DNA from: Pseudoalteromonas gelatinilytica
Lineage (GTDB): Bacteria; Pseudomonadota; Gammaproteobacteria; Enterobacterales; Alteromonadaceae
Assembly (NCBI RefSeq): GCF_001641615.1
Contig: NZ_LRRU01000020.1
Span: 330,525-394,524 of the forward strand
Reading direction: 5' to 3'
Length of the DNA: 64,000 nucleotides
Shown here: in pieces, positions 44,753 through 52,545 of the stretch
How the letters are laid out: every line of letters starts with the position of its first letter
Position numbering within the stretch: position 1 is the first letter of the stretch
Position numbers and translations under genes: made by a program
Notes under the pieces: model-generated
Seen by the model: the letters and a program-made list of their open reading frames with translations, nothing else
Told to the model about the DNA's origin: nothing
Databases searched by the model: none

Positions 44753-45064
44753 ATGATAGCGAATACACCAACCCCCCCTTATTATGCCGTAATTTTTACG
44801 AATACCTTATCTGACGATACCACTGGTTATGAAGAAGTGGCTAATAGAATGGTAGAACTTGCAGAGCAACAACCAGGGTATTTAGGTATGGAGTCTGTAC
44901 GTGATGGTTTGGGTATTACGGTGTCGTATTGGCAAAGCTTAGATGCAATAAAAGCCTGGAAACAAAACGTAGAGCACTTAAATGCCCAACAGCTCGGCAG
45001 AGACAAATGGTACAGTGCGTTTACAACGCGTATTGCTAAAGTAGAACGTGATTATTCATTGTGA
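44753..45064 (+). CDS. ABM-superfamily (antibiotic biosynthesis monooxygenase-like) protein
   Basis: 103 aa, a single ferredoxin-like dimeric alpha-beta barrel: AVIFTNTLSDDTTGYEEVAN, QQPGYLGMESVRDGLGITVS and YWQSLDAIKAWKQNVEHLNA (the conserved YW...W...H arrangement), then KWYSAFTTRIAKVERD. Members are cofactor-free oxygenases or haem-degrading enzymes, though many small ones are uncharacterised. CAGCC precedes the ATG. It follows the GFA gene by 5 bp and is probably co-transcribed. Confidence 0.82.
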   Translation: MIANTPTPPYYAVIFTNTLSDDTTGYEEVANRMVELAEQQPGYLGMESVRDGLGITVSYWQSLDAIKAWKQNVEHLNAQQLGRDKWYSAFTTRIAKVERDYSL

Positions 45065-45296
45065 TAATCATTAATCACCAAAGGAACACATCATACTATA
45101 TTGGGCTTTATTTCAATCTCAGCATAGCTTTGAATTTAAGATTTTTTATAAGCAGGGTAAGTGTGTAGGATCCAATAAGGAGCTCATGAAATAATAAGAA
45201 AAATCACATTATTTGGCTACTGACTTTGTCGCCAACTTTTTGTTTATCTCGAAACAAAGAGTCAAAAGAGTTTAAACATTTGTTTCCAAAAAACAC

Positions 45297-45494
45297 TCAA
45301 TATTTGTTTAACTTAAGTGTGCTTAATGTAACCAGCATCACACCAATAGCAAACCCCATTACTAAACCACCCGATAAATCGGAACTAACACCTAATACAT
45401 AATCCGACTCTCTGACATCTGTTAGCCAGTAAAAGAGCATGAACGAAACGCTAGAAATTGAAGAAAGTAGAATTAGCTTTATCTTGTTAGACAT
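45297..45494 (-). CDS. Small two-helix membrane protein, unknown function
   Basis: 65 aa with two hydrophobic stretches, KLILLSSISSVSFMLFYWL and LSGGLVMGFAIGVMLVTLST, separated by a polar loop (TDVRESDYVLGVSSD). GAGG lies 6 nt before the ATG, a good ribosome binding site that supports a real gene. I do not recognise a family. It lies between the ABM gene and a porin; the 232-bp gap on its left holds only a two-codon ORF with a strong ribosome binding site. Confidence 0.6.
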   Translation of the reverse strand: MSNKIKLILLSSISSVSFMLFYWLTDVRESDYVLGVSSDLSGGLVMGFAIGVMLVTLSTLKLNKY

Positions 45495-45608
45495 AACAAC
45501 CTCAAATAATGACGTATTTTAGTTTTATGGTTGTTAAGTAATAGCAGTTGTTGATTGATATTGCGACCAAAAAAGAAAATGTACGAAAGTGATTTATTGC
45601 GAGTTTAA

Positions 45609-45626
45609 AGCCCACAATAGTGGGCT
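45609..45626 (-). terminator. Possible terminator after the porin gene
   Basis: AGCCCAC and GTGGGCT flank AATA; reading leftward it continues TTTAAAC, a weak T-run. It lies 16 bp past the porin stop. Confidence 0.5.
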
Positions 45627-45641
45627 AAGTGTTTATCGTAA

Positions 45642-46850
45642 TTACAAAGTATAATTAAAACCGATAGCTATACCGTCATCTTCGGTTTGTGACATCTGTG
45701 CTTCTTGCTCAGCGTCATTACTCGAGAAGTCGCTAAAATCTTTACGGGCTTCGATATATAAAATGATGTCTTCTGCCATAAAGTAGTGCGCACCAATTAC
45801 TGCAAATTGGCGTTTAAACACATCTTCAGGGTCGGCATTAAAGTTCGGCTGAATAACATAGTCACTACCTGCATCAAATACGTTATAGGCAACAAAAGTA
45901 CGTATGTCATTATCAAAGCGGTAGCTTAAAATTGACTCTAATCCAACAGCATCTTTTATTAAGCGACCTAAGTTGTCGGTATCGTGGTTTTCGTTTTTAT
46001 TGATATTCGCTGATGCATACCAACCCGGTTTATAAAAATCACCATAGGTAATGCCCATACCATAAATTAAATCGTTTACTGATTGATTTCGGCCACCGGC
46101 ATACACAATATCAAACTGGCCACGGTTAACACCGGCAGTCACTTTTAAATTAGGGCTAACCGAGTAGGTGAGTGCAGCGCCATAAGTCGAATTAAATTCT
46201 ACTTTTTGCGCAGCATTGTTTCCTTGGTTCCAAAGTACTTCACAAGAGCTTCTTGAAATATCAACGATGTCACAGGTGTAAAATTCATCAGATTTTAGCT
46301 GTGCTTGAAGCGCTAAATGAAAATCACCCCAGGTATTACGATACTGCAGTACTTTATCGCCGCGGCCTGTGCCATTTACAGCTCCGTCATCTTTATTGTA
46401 GGTATAAACACCGGCAGCATTACCATCCCACACTAAGCTGTAGTTAGTGTTATAAACAACGTCGTACCATGCACCCCATTGCTTACCTAATGTAACTTGG
46501 CCGTAATCGTCATGTTTAAGGCCAACATAGCCTAAGCGGTTATATAAAAACTCATCTTGAATTGATTCAAAGCGATTGCTGTATACGATATCGCTGCTAC
46601 CAACAGGGTTTACACCCCATTCAAGTAAAGCAAACGCTTGCCAGCCGTTTTTTAATTGGCGCTTAAAATCAAAATTAATGCGTGATGCACCGTTTACTAC
46701 CTCAGTTTCGCCTTGCGTATTAATCACCCTAGCATCGATAAAACCACCAACTGTGACGCTATTGGTTTGATCGTTATAGATCTCGATGGCATTGGCTGTA
46801 GGTATGGCAAGCATGCCTGCAACAAATAAGGCAGTGTGTGTTCTTTTCAT
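45642..46850 (-). CDS. Gram-negative porin
   Basis: 402 aa. The signal peptide is HTALFVAGMLAIPTANA (cleavage near residue 21). The mature protein begins with VTVGGFIDARVINTQ, and the barrel shows LGYVGLKHDDYGQVTLGKQW with the RLGYVGL pattern and loop-3 features of 16-stranded trimeric porins (Porin_4/OmpC-like), ending in IAIGFNYTL. It contains a single CDIVDISRSSC pair that could form a disulfide in a loop. It probably admits small solutes. Specificity cannot be read. Monocistronic, downstream of the tetR gene on the same strand, separated by 171 bp. Confidence 0.88.
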   Translation of the reverse strand: MKRTHTALFVAGMLAIPTANAIEIYNDQTNSVTVGGFIDARVINTQGETEVVNGASRINFDFKRQLKNGWQAFALLEWGVNPVGSSDIVYSNRFESIQDEFLYNRLGYVGLKHDDYGQVTLGKQWGAWYDVVYNTNYSLVWDGNAAGVYTYNKDDGAVNGTGRGDKVLQYRNTWGDFHLALQAQLKSDEFYTCDIVDISRSSCEVLWNQGNNAAQKVEFNSTYGAALTYSVSPNLKVTAGVNRGQFDIVYAGGRNQSVNDLIYGMGITYGDFYKPGWYASANINKNENHDTDNLGRLIKDAVGLESILSYRFDNDIRTFVAYNVFDAGSDYVIQPNFNADPEDVFKRQFAVIGAHYFMAEDIILYIEARKDFSDFSSNDAEQEAQMSQTEDDGIAIGFNYTL

Positions 46851-47021
46851 AAAGTACCTTGATTAAATATTGTCCCTAATAGGTATAATTTAGTTAAGGA
46901 ACGGAGATTATCAAAGCTAAAATAGGGTCAAAAGTGAAAAATTATCATGCAACAAACCGGCTTTGAGGAAAAATTATTCACTTTAGGTTCACTATATTGA
47001 ATTATCAATGAGTTACTGAGC

Positions 47022-47543
47022 CTAAAAAATAGACACCTTCTGGCTTAGCGTTCTAAGCATGAGTTTAGTATTTGGGGTTTCGGCGCCTAAGCCATACAGC
47101 AAGGTCATAAAATAGCAGTCGAGTAATATAGCAGCTTTAACTTTATTAAATTGTGGTTGGTCAGCAAAAACCAATGATTGAATTAGTTCCATGTGTTGTT
47201 GTTGGAATGTTTGCGAAAATAGCCGCTGACTAAAAAGTACTCTATAGAAGCGGTGATGTAAACAATAAAACTGATAAAAATATTGCGCGTAATGATTAAT
47301 CTTTAAGCGATCAGGGCGGTGAATATCGGTTTCTTTTGCGCGCTCCAACACATCATTAAATTTAGCTTCAAGGCAGGCTTCTAAAATAGCGACTTTATCA
47401 GCAAAATGATTAAACAAGGTGCCCACTGCTATGTTGCTTGCTGCTGAAATTTGCCGTGTTGAAGTATCGTTAAATCCTTGCTCAGTAAAAAGGTGCCAAG
47501 CCGCATCTAAAATACGTTGGTGAGTGTCTCCATGTTTGCTCAT
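47022..47543 (-). CDS. TetR/AcrR-family transcriptional regulator
   Basis: 173 aa, on the short side for TetR. The N-terminal helix-turn-helix reads RILDAAWHLFTEQGFNDTST then ISAASNIAVGTLFNHFADKV (about 10-52). The C-terminal ligand-binding part is compact and His/Phe-rich (YAQYFYQFYCLHHRFYRVLF). Two tandem palindromes lie 35-72 bp upstream of its start and are likely its own operators. The next gene on the other side is ybiT, so it may regulate itself and perhaps ybiT or the porin. Ligand unknown. Confidence 0.88.
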   Translation of the reverse strand: MSKHGDTHQRILDAAWHLFTEQGFNDTSTRQISAASNIAVGTLFNHFADKVAILEACLEAKFNDVLERAKETDIHRPDRLKINHYAQYFYQFYCLHHRFYRVLFSQRLFSQTFQQQHMELIQSLVFADQPQFNKVKAAILLDCYFMTLLYGLGAETPNTKLMLRTLSQKVSIF

Positions 47544-47577
47544 TCTTAACCTACTGTTTGTATTTAGTTATTTTAAA

Positions 47578-47615
47578 AGTGAGCGTGCTCATATAATTAA
47601 GTGAGCGCGCTCACT
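47578..47615. promoter_or_regulatory. Tandem TetR-type operators
   Basis: AGTGAGCGCGCTCACT (47600-47615) is a perfect 16-bp palindrome. AGTGAGCGTGCTCATA (47578-47593) is a second copy with three changes. The centres are 22 bp apart, about two helical turns, so two dimers could bind one face. A TATAAT lies between them at 47592-47597 on the plus strand. Confidence 0.7.
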
Positions 47616-47749
47616 AAAGGTAGTCGTAAGTGTTGATCTTGTAAAATTAGCCTGTGTATTTAATTAAACTTTCATGGCGTGCCAAGCGGCTTTAGTTTAA
47701 AATTGCACACAGTTTCATTTTTACTTTTTACCCGCTGGAGGGTACCGCT

Positions 47750-49336
47750 ATCATTAGTACAGCTAATATCACCATGCAATTTGGTGCAAAACCTTTATTC
47801 GAAAATATCTCAGCAAAATTTGGCGACGGTAACCGTTACGGTTTAATCGGTGCGAATGGCTGTGGTAAATCAACCTTCATGAAAATCCTAAGTGGTGAAC
47901 TAGAGCCATCTTCAGGTAATGTCAGTACAGATCCAAACGAGCGTATCGCAAAACTAAACCAAGACCAGTTTGCATACGAAGAGTTTTCTGTAATCGACAC
48001 AGTGATCATGGGTCATAAAGAGCTGTGGGAAGTAAAAAAAGAGCGTGACCGTATTTACAGCTTACCTGAGATGAGTGAAGAAGATGGTATGCGTGTAGCA
48101 GACCTAGAAACTGAGTTTGCTGAAATGGATGGTTATTCAGCAGAAGCAAAAGCGGGTGAGTTACTAATTGGTGTAGGTATTGGCACAGAGCAACACTACG
48201 GCCCTATGTCTGAAATCGCACCGGGTTTTAAACTGCGAGTGTTACTTGCACAAGTACTGTTTTCTGATCCAGATATCATGCTTCTGGATGAGCCTACCAA
48301 TAACTTGGATATTTACACCATCAAGTGGTTAGAAGACGTGTTAAACCAGCGCGACTGTACAATGATCATCATTTCGCACGACCGTCACTTCTTAAACTCA
48401 GTATGTACACACATGGCTGATATCGATTACGGCGAGCTTCGTATTTACCCTGGTAATTACGATGAGTACATGTTTGCAGCAACGCAAGCTCGTGAGCGTC
48501 TACTAAGCGAAAATGCGAAGAAGAAAAGCCAAATTGCAGAACTTCAACAGTTCGTATCGCGATTCTCTGCAAACGCTTCAAAAGCAAAACAAGCAACATC
48601 ACGTGCTAAACAAATTGATAAAATTCAGCTTGAAGAAGTTAAAGCGTCTTCACGTCAAAGCCCATTTATTCGCTTTGAACAAGAAAAGCAGCTATTCCGT
48701 AATGCCTTAGAGTTAACAAACTTAGCGCAAGGTTTTGACGAAATGCTTTTCAGCGGCCTTGAAGGTCTAGTCGAAGTAGGCGAGCGCATTGCAATCATCG
48801 GTGAGAACGGTGTTGGTAAAACAACATTATTAAATACCCTAGCTGGCCGTTTAGCACCTAAACAAGGTGAATTTAAATGGTCTGATAACGCTAATATTGG
48901 TTATTACGCACAAGACCATGCTGACGAGTTCGAAAAAGATATGAACTTATTCCAGTGGATGGAACAATGGCAACAAGAAGGTGACGACGAGCAAGTTGTT
49001 CGTAGTTTCTTAGGTCGTATGCTGTTTTCACAAAACGACATTAAAAAGTCAGTTAAAGTGATTTCAGGTGGTGAGCAAGGCCGTATGTTGTTTGGCAAAA
49101 TTATGATGCATAAACCAAACATCTTATTAATGGATGAGCCAACCAACCACATGGATATGGAATCTATCGAAGCGCTTAACTTAGCACTTGAAGCATACGA
49201 AGGTACTTTGTTGTTCGTATCTCACGATAGACAATTTGTATCATCACTTGCTAACCGTATTTGGGAAATCAAAGACGGCAAAATTATCGACTTTAAAGGT
49301 ACATACACAGAGTACCTAGCAAGTAGAGAAGCATAG
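47750..49336 (+). CDS. ybiT: ABC-F ATPase YbiT
   Basis: About 528 aa (E. coli YbiT 530). Duplicated ABC-F ATPase that acts on ribosomes, without membrane domains. First domain: Walker [15 protein letters not shown], Walker [11 protein letters not shown]. Linker with [20 protein letters not shown]. Second domain: [14 protein letters not shown], signature [19 protein letters not shown]. The frame extends upstream of the first ATG (47774), giving I-I-S-T-A-N-I-T-M where E. coli has M-L-V-S-S-N-V-T-M. GGAGG (47737-47741) lies 8 nt before ATC (47750) and 11 before ATT (47753), and 32 nt before the ATG. Initiation at ATC or ATT is therefore likely; the exact start is inferred. Confidence 0.92.
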   Translation: MISTANITMQFGAKPLFENISAKFGDGNRYGLIGANGCGKSTFMKILSGELEPSSGNVSTDPNERIAKLNQDQFAYEEFSVIDTVIMGHKELWEVKKERDRIYSLPEMSEEDGMRVADLETEFAEMDGYSAEAKAGELLIGVGIGTEQHYGPMSEIAPGFKLRVLLAQVLFSDPDIMLLDEPTNNLDIYTIKWLEDVLNQRDCTMIIISHDRHFLNSVCTHMADIDYGELRIYPGNYDEYMFAATQARERLLSENAKKKSQIAELQQFVSRFSANASKAKQATSRAKQIDKIQLEEVKASSRQSPFIRFEQEKQLFRNALELTNLAQGFDEMLFSGLEGLVEVGERIAIIGENGVGKTTLLNTLAGRLAPKQGEFKWSDNANIGYYAQDHADEFEKDMNLFQWMEQWQQEGDDEQVVRSFLGRMLFSQNDIKKSVKVISGGEQGRMLFGKIMMHKPNILLMDEPTNHMDMESIEALNLALEAYEGTLLFVSHDRQFVSSLANRIWEIKDGKIIDFKGTYTEYLASREA

Positions 49337-49353
49337 TTAGCTAATGAGTGATT

Positions 49354-49380
49354 AAAAGCCATGCATGTCATGGCTTTTTT
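49354..49380 (+). terminator. Terminator after ybiT
   Basis: AAAAGCCATG and CATGGCTTTT flank CATGT, followed by a T-run, 18 bp past the stop. Confidence 0.85.
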
Positions 49381-49390
49381 GTGCTTCTAG

Positions 49391-49524
49391 AGTCGCATCT
49401 TGATGTGGTTTAAAAGCGATTTATACTGAGTTATCGAATTTAACAATAGAACCTCTATTATTTGTATCAACGCCTTGCCAAAATCGCTTTTAATTCCAAC
49501 TGAAACTCGCATCTTGATGTGAGT
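49391..49524. repeat. Repeated palindrome plus long inverted repeat upstream of purE
   Basis: TCGCATCTTGATGTG occurs at 49393-49407 and 49507-49521. The second copy sits in a near-perfect 20-bp palindrome (49505-49524; ACTC..CATC TT GATG..GAGT). Between the copies are TTAAAAGCGATTT (49410-49422) and its exact complement AAATCGCTTTTAA (49481-49493). It does not match the E. coli PurR consensus. The role is inferred to be regulatory for purEK. Confidence 0.5.
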
Positions 49525-49530
49525 TAGGTA

Positions 49531-49536
49531 TATAAT
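49531..49536 (+). promoter_or_regulatory. -10 element of the purEK promoter
   Basis: TATAAT at 49531-49536 is a perfect -10. No good -35 lies at the correct distance: TTGATG in the upstream palindrome is only 11 bp away. An activator binding the palindrome at 49505-49524 is therefore possible. Predicted start near 49543, leader about 55 nt. Confidence 0.5.
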
Positions 49537-49598
49537 ACCCGCCACAAAATAAGGACAAAAGTCCGCTTTTTAGAAAACAATTTAACTGAGGTGTATTT

Positions 49599-50081
49599 AT
49601 GACTGTTGGCATTATTATGGGTTCCAAATCAGACTGGCCAACGATGGAACATGCGGCGTTAATGCTAGAAAAATTCGGCATTGAATACGAAACTAAAGTT
49701 GTTTCTGCTCACCGTACCCCTCAATTACTTGCTGACTATGCAAGCTCAGCTGCAGATCGCGGCATTAAAATTATTATCGCCGGTGCCGGTGGTGCTGCGC
49801 ACTTACCAGGTATGGCTGCAGCGTTTACATCACTGCCAGTTTTAGGCGTACCAGTTAAATCTAAAACACTTAATGGTGTTGATTCATTATTATCTATCTG
49901 CCAAATGCCTAAAGGCGTTGCGGTAGGTACATTGGCTATCGGTGAAGCGGGTGCTGCAAATGCTGGCCTTTTAGCGGCACAAATTTTAGGTTGCCAACAG
50001 CCTGAAATCTTCGCAAAAGTTGAAGCTTTCCGTAAAGAACAAACAGACACTATCTTAGCTAACCCTAATCCTGCAGAGTAA
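49599..50081 (+). CDS. purE: N5-carboxyaminoimidazole ribonucleotide mutase PurE
   Basis: 160 aa. It converts N5-CAIR to CAIR in purine synthesis. The signature begins [19 protein letters not shown] and continues [16 protein letters not shown] with the catalytic His, [19 protein letters not shown] and [20 protein letters not shown]. Class I PurE, matching the presence of purK next to it. GAGG precedes the ATG. purK follows after 1 bp. An unusual repeat array lies upstream. Confidence 0.97.
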   Translation: MTVGIIMGSKSDWPTMEHAALMLEKFGIEYETKVVSAHRTPQLLADYASSAADRGIKIIIAGAGGAAHLPGMAAAFTSLPVLGVPVKSKTLNGVDSLLSICQMPKGVAVGTLAIGEAGAANAGLLAAQILGCQQPEIFAKVEAFRKEQTDTILANPNPAE

Positions 50082-50082
50082 T

Positions 50083-51231
50083 ATGAATATTCTAATTTTA
50101 GGTGCAGGTCAGTTAGCTCGTATGATGAGCTTAGCGGGTGCACCGCTTGATTTAAATGTTGTTGCCTACGATGTGGGTAGTGAAAAAATCATTCACCCAT
50201 TAACTGGTGAAGTTCATAACAGCACATTACAACAAGCTATTGATAACGCAGACGCAATTACAGCAGAGTTTGAACACATTCCTGATGATGTACTTACACT
50301 ATGTTGTCAAAGCAATAAGTTTTATCCGGGTAAAGCAGCGATTAAAACAGGTGGCGACCGCGCACTTGAAAAAGCATTACTTGATAAAACAAATGTTGAA
50401 TGTGCCCCTTACCAGCTAATTACAGAAAAAGCGCACCTTATTGCTGCTGTAGAGCGCTTAGGCAAGCCGCTTGTGATCAAAACTTGCCAAGCGGGTTACG
50501 ATGGTAAAGGCCAATGGCGCTTAAAATCTGATGATCAAATTGACCAAATTTGGTCAGAAATGGCAGATTTCATTGCATCAGGTACCGAAACTGCGCCGCA
50601 TTCTATTATCGCTGAAAAGATGATCCCATTTGACCGTGAAGTATCTATCATTGGTGCACGCGACAAAGCGGGTAACACAGTTATTTATCCATTGACTGAA
50701 AACCAACACACTAATGGTGTGCTTACGCTTTCAGTTGCCGGTAAAGAAAAAGCAGCAATTCAAGAACAAGCAGAGCTTGCATTTAACAAGTTAGCGCAAG
50801 AACTTGATTATGTAGGTGTACTAGCAATTGAGTTTTTTGATGTACAAGGTACATTATTAGTAAACGAAATTGCGCCACGCGTTCACAATTCTGGTCACTG
50901 GACACAGCAGGGTACACATTGCTCACAGTTCGAAAACCACATGCGCGCTGTTGCAGGTTTACCATTAGGTAGTGCAGAATTACTTCGTCCTACTGCTATG
51001 ATCAACGTACTAGGTCAGCCTTCAATTCCACACTCAGTACTGGCAACGCAAGACGTTACAAGTCACTGGTATGGTAAAACGGCTAAACCAGGTCGTAAGA
51101 TGGGTCATATCAATGTATCGGCTGATAACCTTCATCAATTAGGTGAACGTTTAGCGGCATTGGCCGAAATCTTGCCAGAGCAAGACTACCCAGGTGTAGC
51201 TGATACCAGCACCCAACTTATTTTAAACTAA
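50083..51231 (+). CDS. purK: 5-(carboxyamino)imidazole ribonucleotide synthase PurK
   Basis: 382 aa. An ATP-grasp enzyme that carboxylates AIR with bicarbonate. It starts ILILGAGQLARMMSLAGAPL, then ITAEFEHIPDDVL, GGDRALEKALLDKTNV, VIKTCQAGYDGKGQWRL (ATP-grasp loop), EKMIPFDREVSIIGARD, IEFFDVQGTLLVNEIAPRVH NSGH and HINVSADNLHQL. It forms an operon with purE, with 1 bp between the genes, and ends at a terminator. Confidence 0.97.
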   Translation: MNILILGAGQLARMMSLAGAPLDLNVVAYDVGSEKIIHPLTGEVHNSTLQQAIDNADAITAEFEHIPDDVLTLCCQSNKFYPGKAAIKTGGDRALEKALLDKTNVECAPYQLITEKAHLIAAVERLGKPLVIKTCQAGYDGKGQWRLKSDDQIDQIWSEMADFIASGTETAPHSIIAEKMIPFDREVSIIGARDKAGNTVIYPLTENQHTNGVLTLSVAGKEKAAIQEQAELAFNKLAQELDYVGVLAIEFFDVQGTLLVNEIAPRVHNSGHWTQQGTHCSQFENHMRAVAGLPLGSAELLRPTAMINVLGQPSIPHSVLATQDVTSHWYGKTAKPGRKMGHINVSADNLHQLGERLAALAEILPEQDYPGVADTSTQLILN

Positions 51232-51246
51232 TCAGTTTAAATTATT

Positions 51247-51272
51247 AAAAGCCGAGTTTATCTCGGCTTTTT
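51247..51272 (+). terminator. Terminator after purEK
   Basis: AAAAGCCGAG and CTCGGCTTTT flank TTTAT, 16 bp past the purK stop. Confidence 0.86.
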
Positions 51273-51385
51273 AATCGCTATTATTTATCCACAAACTTCG
51301 CTAATTTTGTACCTCTTGTCTCAAAGCACTTGCGTCAGGGTCATCTTGCTATAGACTAATATTTTTATATTAATATTAGTTCGTT

Positions 51386-51616
51386 ATGTTACATCCTCGA
51401 TTTAGAACAGTCGTATTTGCGTTTTTTATGGCGCTGTTTATGTCTGGATTTATGTCTTTAGTGATCAGCATTTTTAACGTTGGTTTAATCGATAACATTG
51501 TAACCATTTGGCTAAAAGCATGGGCTTTTGCGTTTTGTGTGGCATTTCCTACTGTTATTTTTGTTGCACCTGTGGTGCATAAGTTGACCAATAAACTTAT
51601 CAGAGCACCGTTGTGA
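51386..51616 (+). CDS. DUF2798 family small membrane protein
   Basis: 76 aa with two transmembrane helices (RTVVFAFFMALFMSGFMSLV, IWLKAWAFAFCVAFPTVIFV) separated by FNVGLIDN, then a basic tail (HKLTNKLIRAPL): the DUF2798 pattern. Its stop overlaps the GTG start of the YeiH-type gene (GTGA at 51613-51616), indicating translational coupling. The family has no known function. Confidence 0.8.
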   Translation: MLHPRFRTVVFAFFMALFMSGFMSLVISIFNVGLIDNIVTIWLKAWAFAFCVAFPTVIFVAPVVHKLTNKLIRAPL

Positions 51617-52545
51617 TTGCCGAACGCCCTAAGCAGTTTCTATTTATTGCGCTATTTTTAGTATCAGCTTTGCCATTTGTTGGCTCTGCTACGGCACTTG
51701 TAGTCGGTGCTTTATTTGCTATGACTTTAGGCAATCCATTTGCAGCTCAGTCACAAAAAATGAGTAAATGGATGCTAAAGTTAGCGGTTATTGGCTTAGG
51801 CTTTGCTGTTGATTTTAATCAAGTAATAGAAGTAGGGCGTAGCTCTATTGTGCTTACCATAGTCAGTATTACCGCGATTATTGGCCTTGGTGAAATTTTA
51901 TCTCAGTTATTTAAGTTAAATAAAAACACCGGTGTACTTATTTCATTTGGTACCGCCATTTGTGGTGGTAGCGCCATTGCAGCAATGGCGCCGGTTATAA
52001 AAGCCAAAGATCACGAAGTAGCCATATCACTCGCTGTGGTGTTTTTATTAAACGCCCTTGGCTTAGTGTTATTCCCAATGATTGGTCATTACTTTGGTCT
52101 GACTGAGCAGCAATTTGGTGTTTGGGCGGCACTTGCGATTCACGATACCAGTAGTGTAGTGGGGGCTTCTGCTGCTTATGGCGCATCAGCACTTGCTATT
52201 GCCACAACCATTAAACTAACTAGAGCGATGTGGATCATCCCTTATACAAGCATCGCGGGTGTGTTTTGGAAATCAGACGAAAAAGCAAGTATCCCATTGT
52301 TTATATTTGGCTTTTTAGCGGCGGCACTGATTAATTCAAGCTTTCCTGAGTATCAAACACTTTGGCATGCTCTCAATGTTGGCGCTAAAAAAGTGTTAGT
52401 AATGACCTTATTTTTGATTGGTAGTGGTTTATCTATTTCAGTCTTAAAACAAGCGGGCATCAAACCTTTTATCATGGCGATGATCTTATGGATCATTGTC
52501 AGCAGTATTATTTTACTACTTATAGTAGACGGATTTATTTCATGA
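51613..52545 (+). CDS. YeiH-family putative sulfate/sulfonate exporter
   Basis: 310 aa from a GTG start that overlaps the preceding stop. About ten transmembrane helices. The family pattern includes TALVVGALFAMTLGNPF, LAVIGLGFAVDFNQV, GTAICGGSAIAAMAPVIKAK, and GVWAALAIHDTSSVVGASAA YG (conserved HDTSSVVGA). E. coli YeiH and related Cons_hypoth698 proteins are linked to sulfur compounds; transport of sulfate or a sulfonate is predicted, not shown. Its stop overlaps the next start (ATGA at 52542-52545). Confidence 0.85.
   Translation: MIAERPKQFLFIALFLVSALPFVGSATALVVGALFAMTLGNPFAAQSQKMSKWMLKLAVIGLGFAVDFNQVIEVGRSSIVLTIVSITAIIGLGEILSQLFKLNKNTGVLISFGTAICGGSAIAAMAPVIKAKDHEVAISLAVVFLLNALGLVLFPMIGHYFGLTEQQFGVWAALAIHDTSSVVGASAAYGASALAIATTIKLTRAMWIIPYTSIAGVFWKSDEKASIPLFIFGFLAAALINSSFPEYQTLWHALNVGAKKVLVMTLFLIGSGLSISVLKQAGIKPFIMAMILWIIVSSIILLLIVDGFIS

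Noticed and set aside
45062..45077. GTGATAATCATTAATC resembles half of a Fur box
   Set aside because: It spans the stop codon of the ABM-like gene and no promoter or gene start lies in a suitable position; the left half does not match.
47774..49336. ybiT starting at the ATG at 47774
   Set aside because: The ribosome binding site would be 32 nt away and eight residues homologous to E. coli YbiT would be lost. I kept it only as a fallback.
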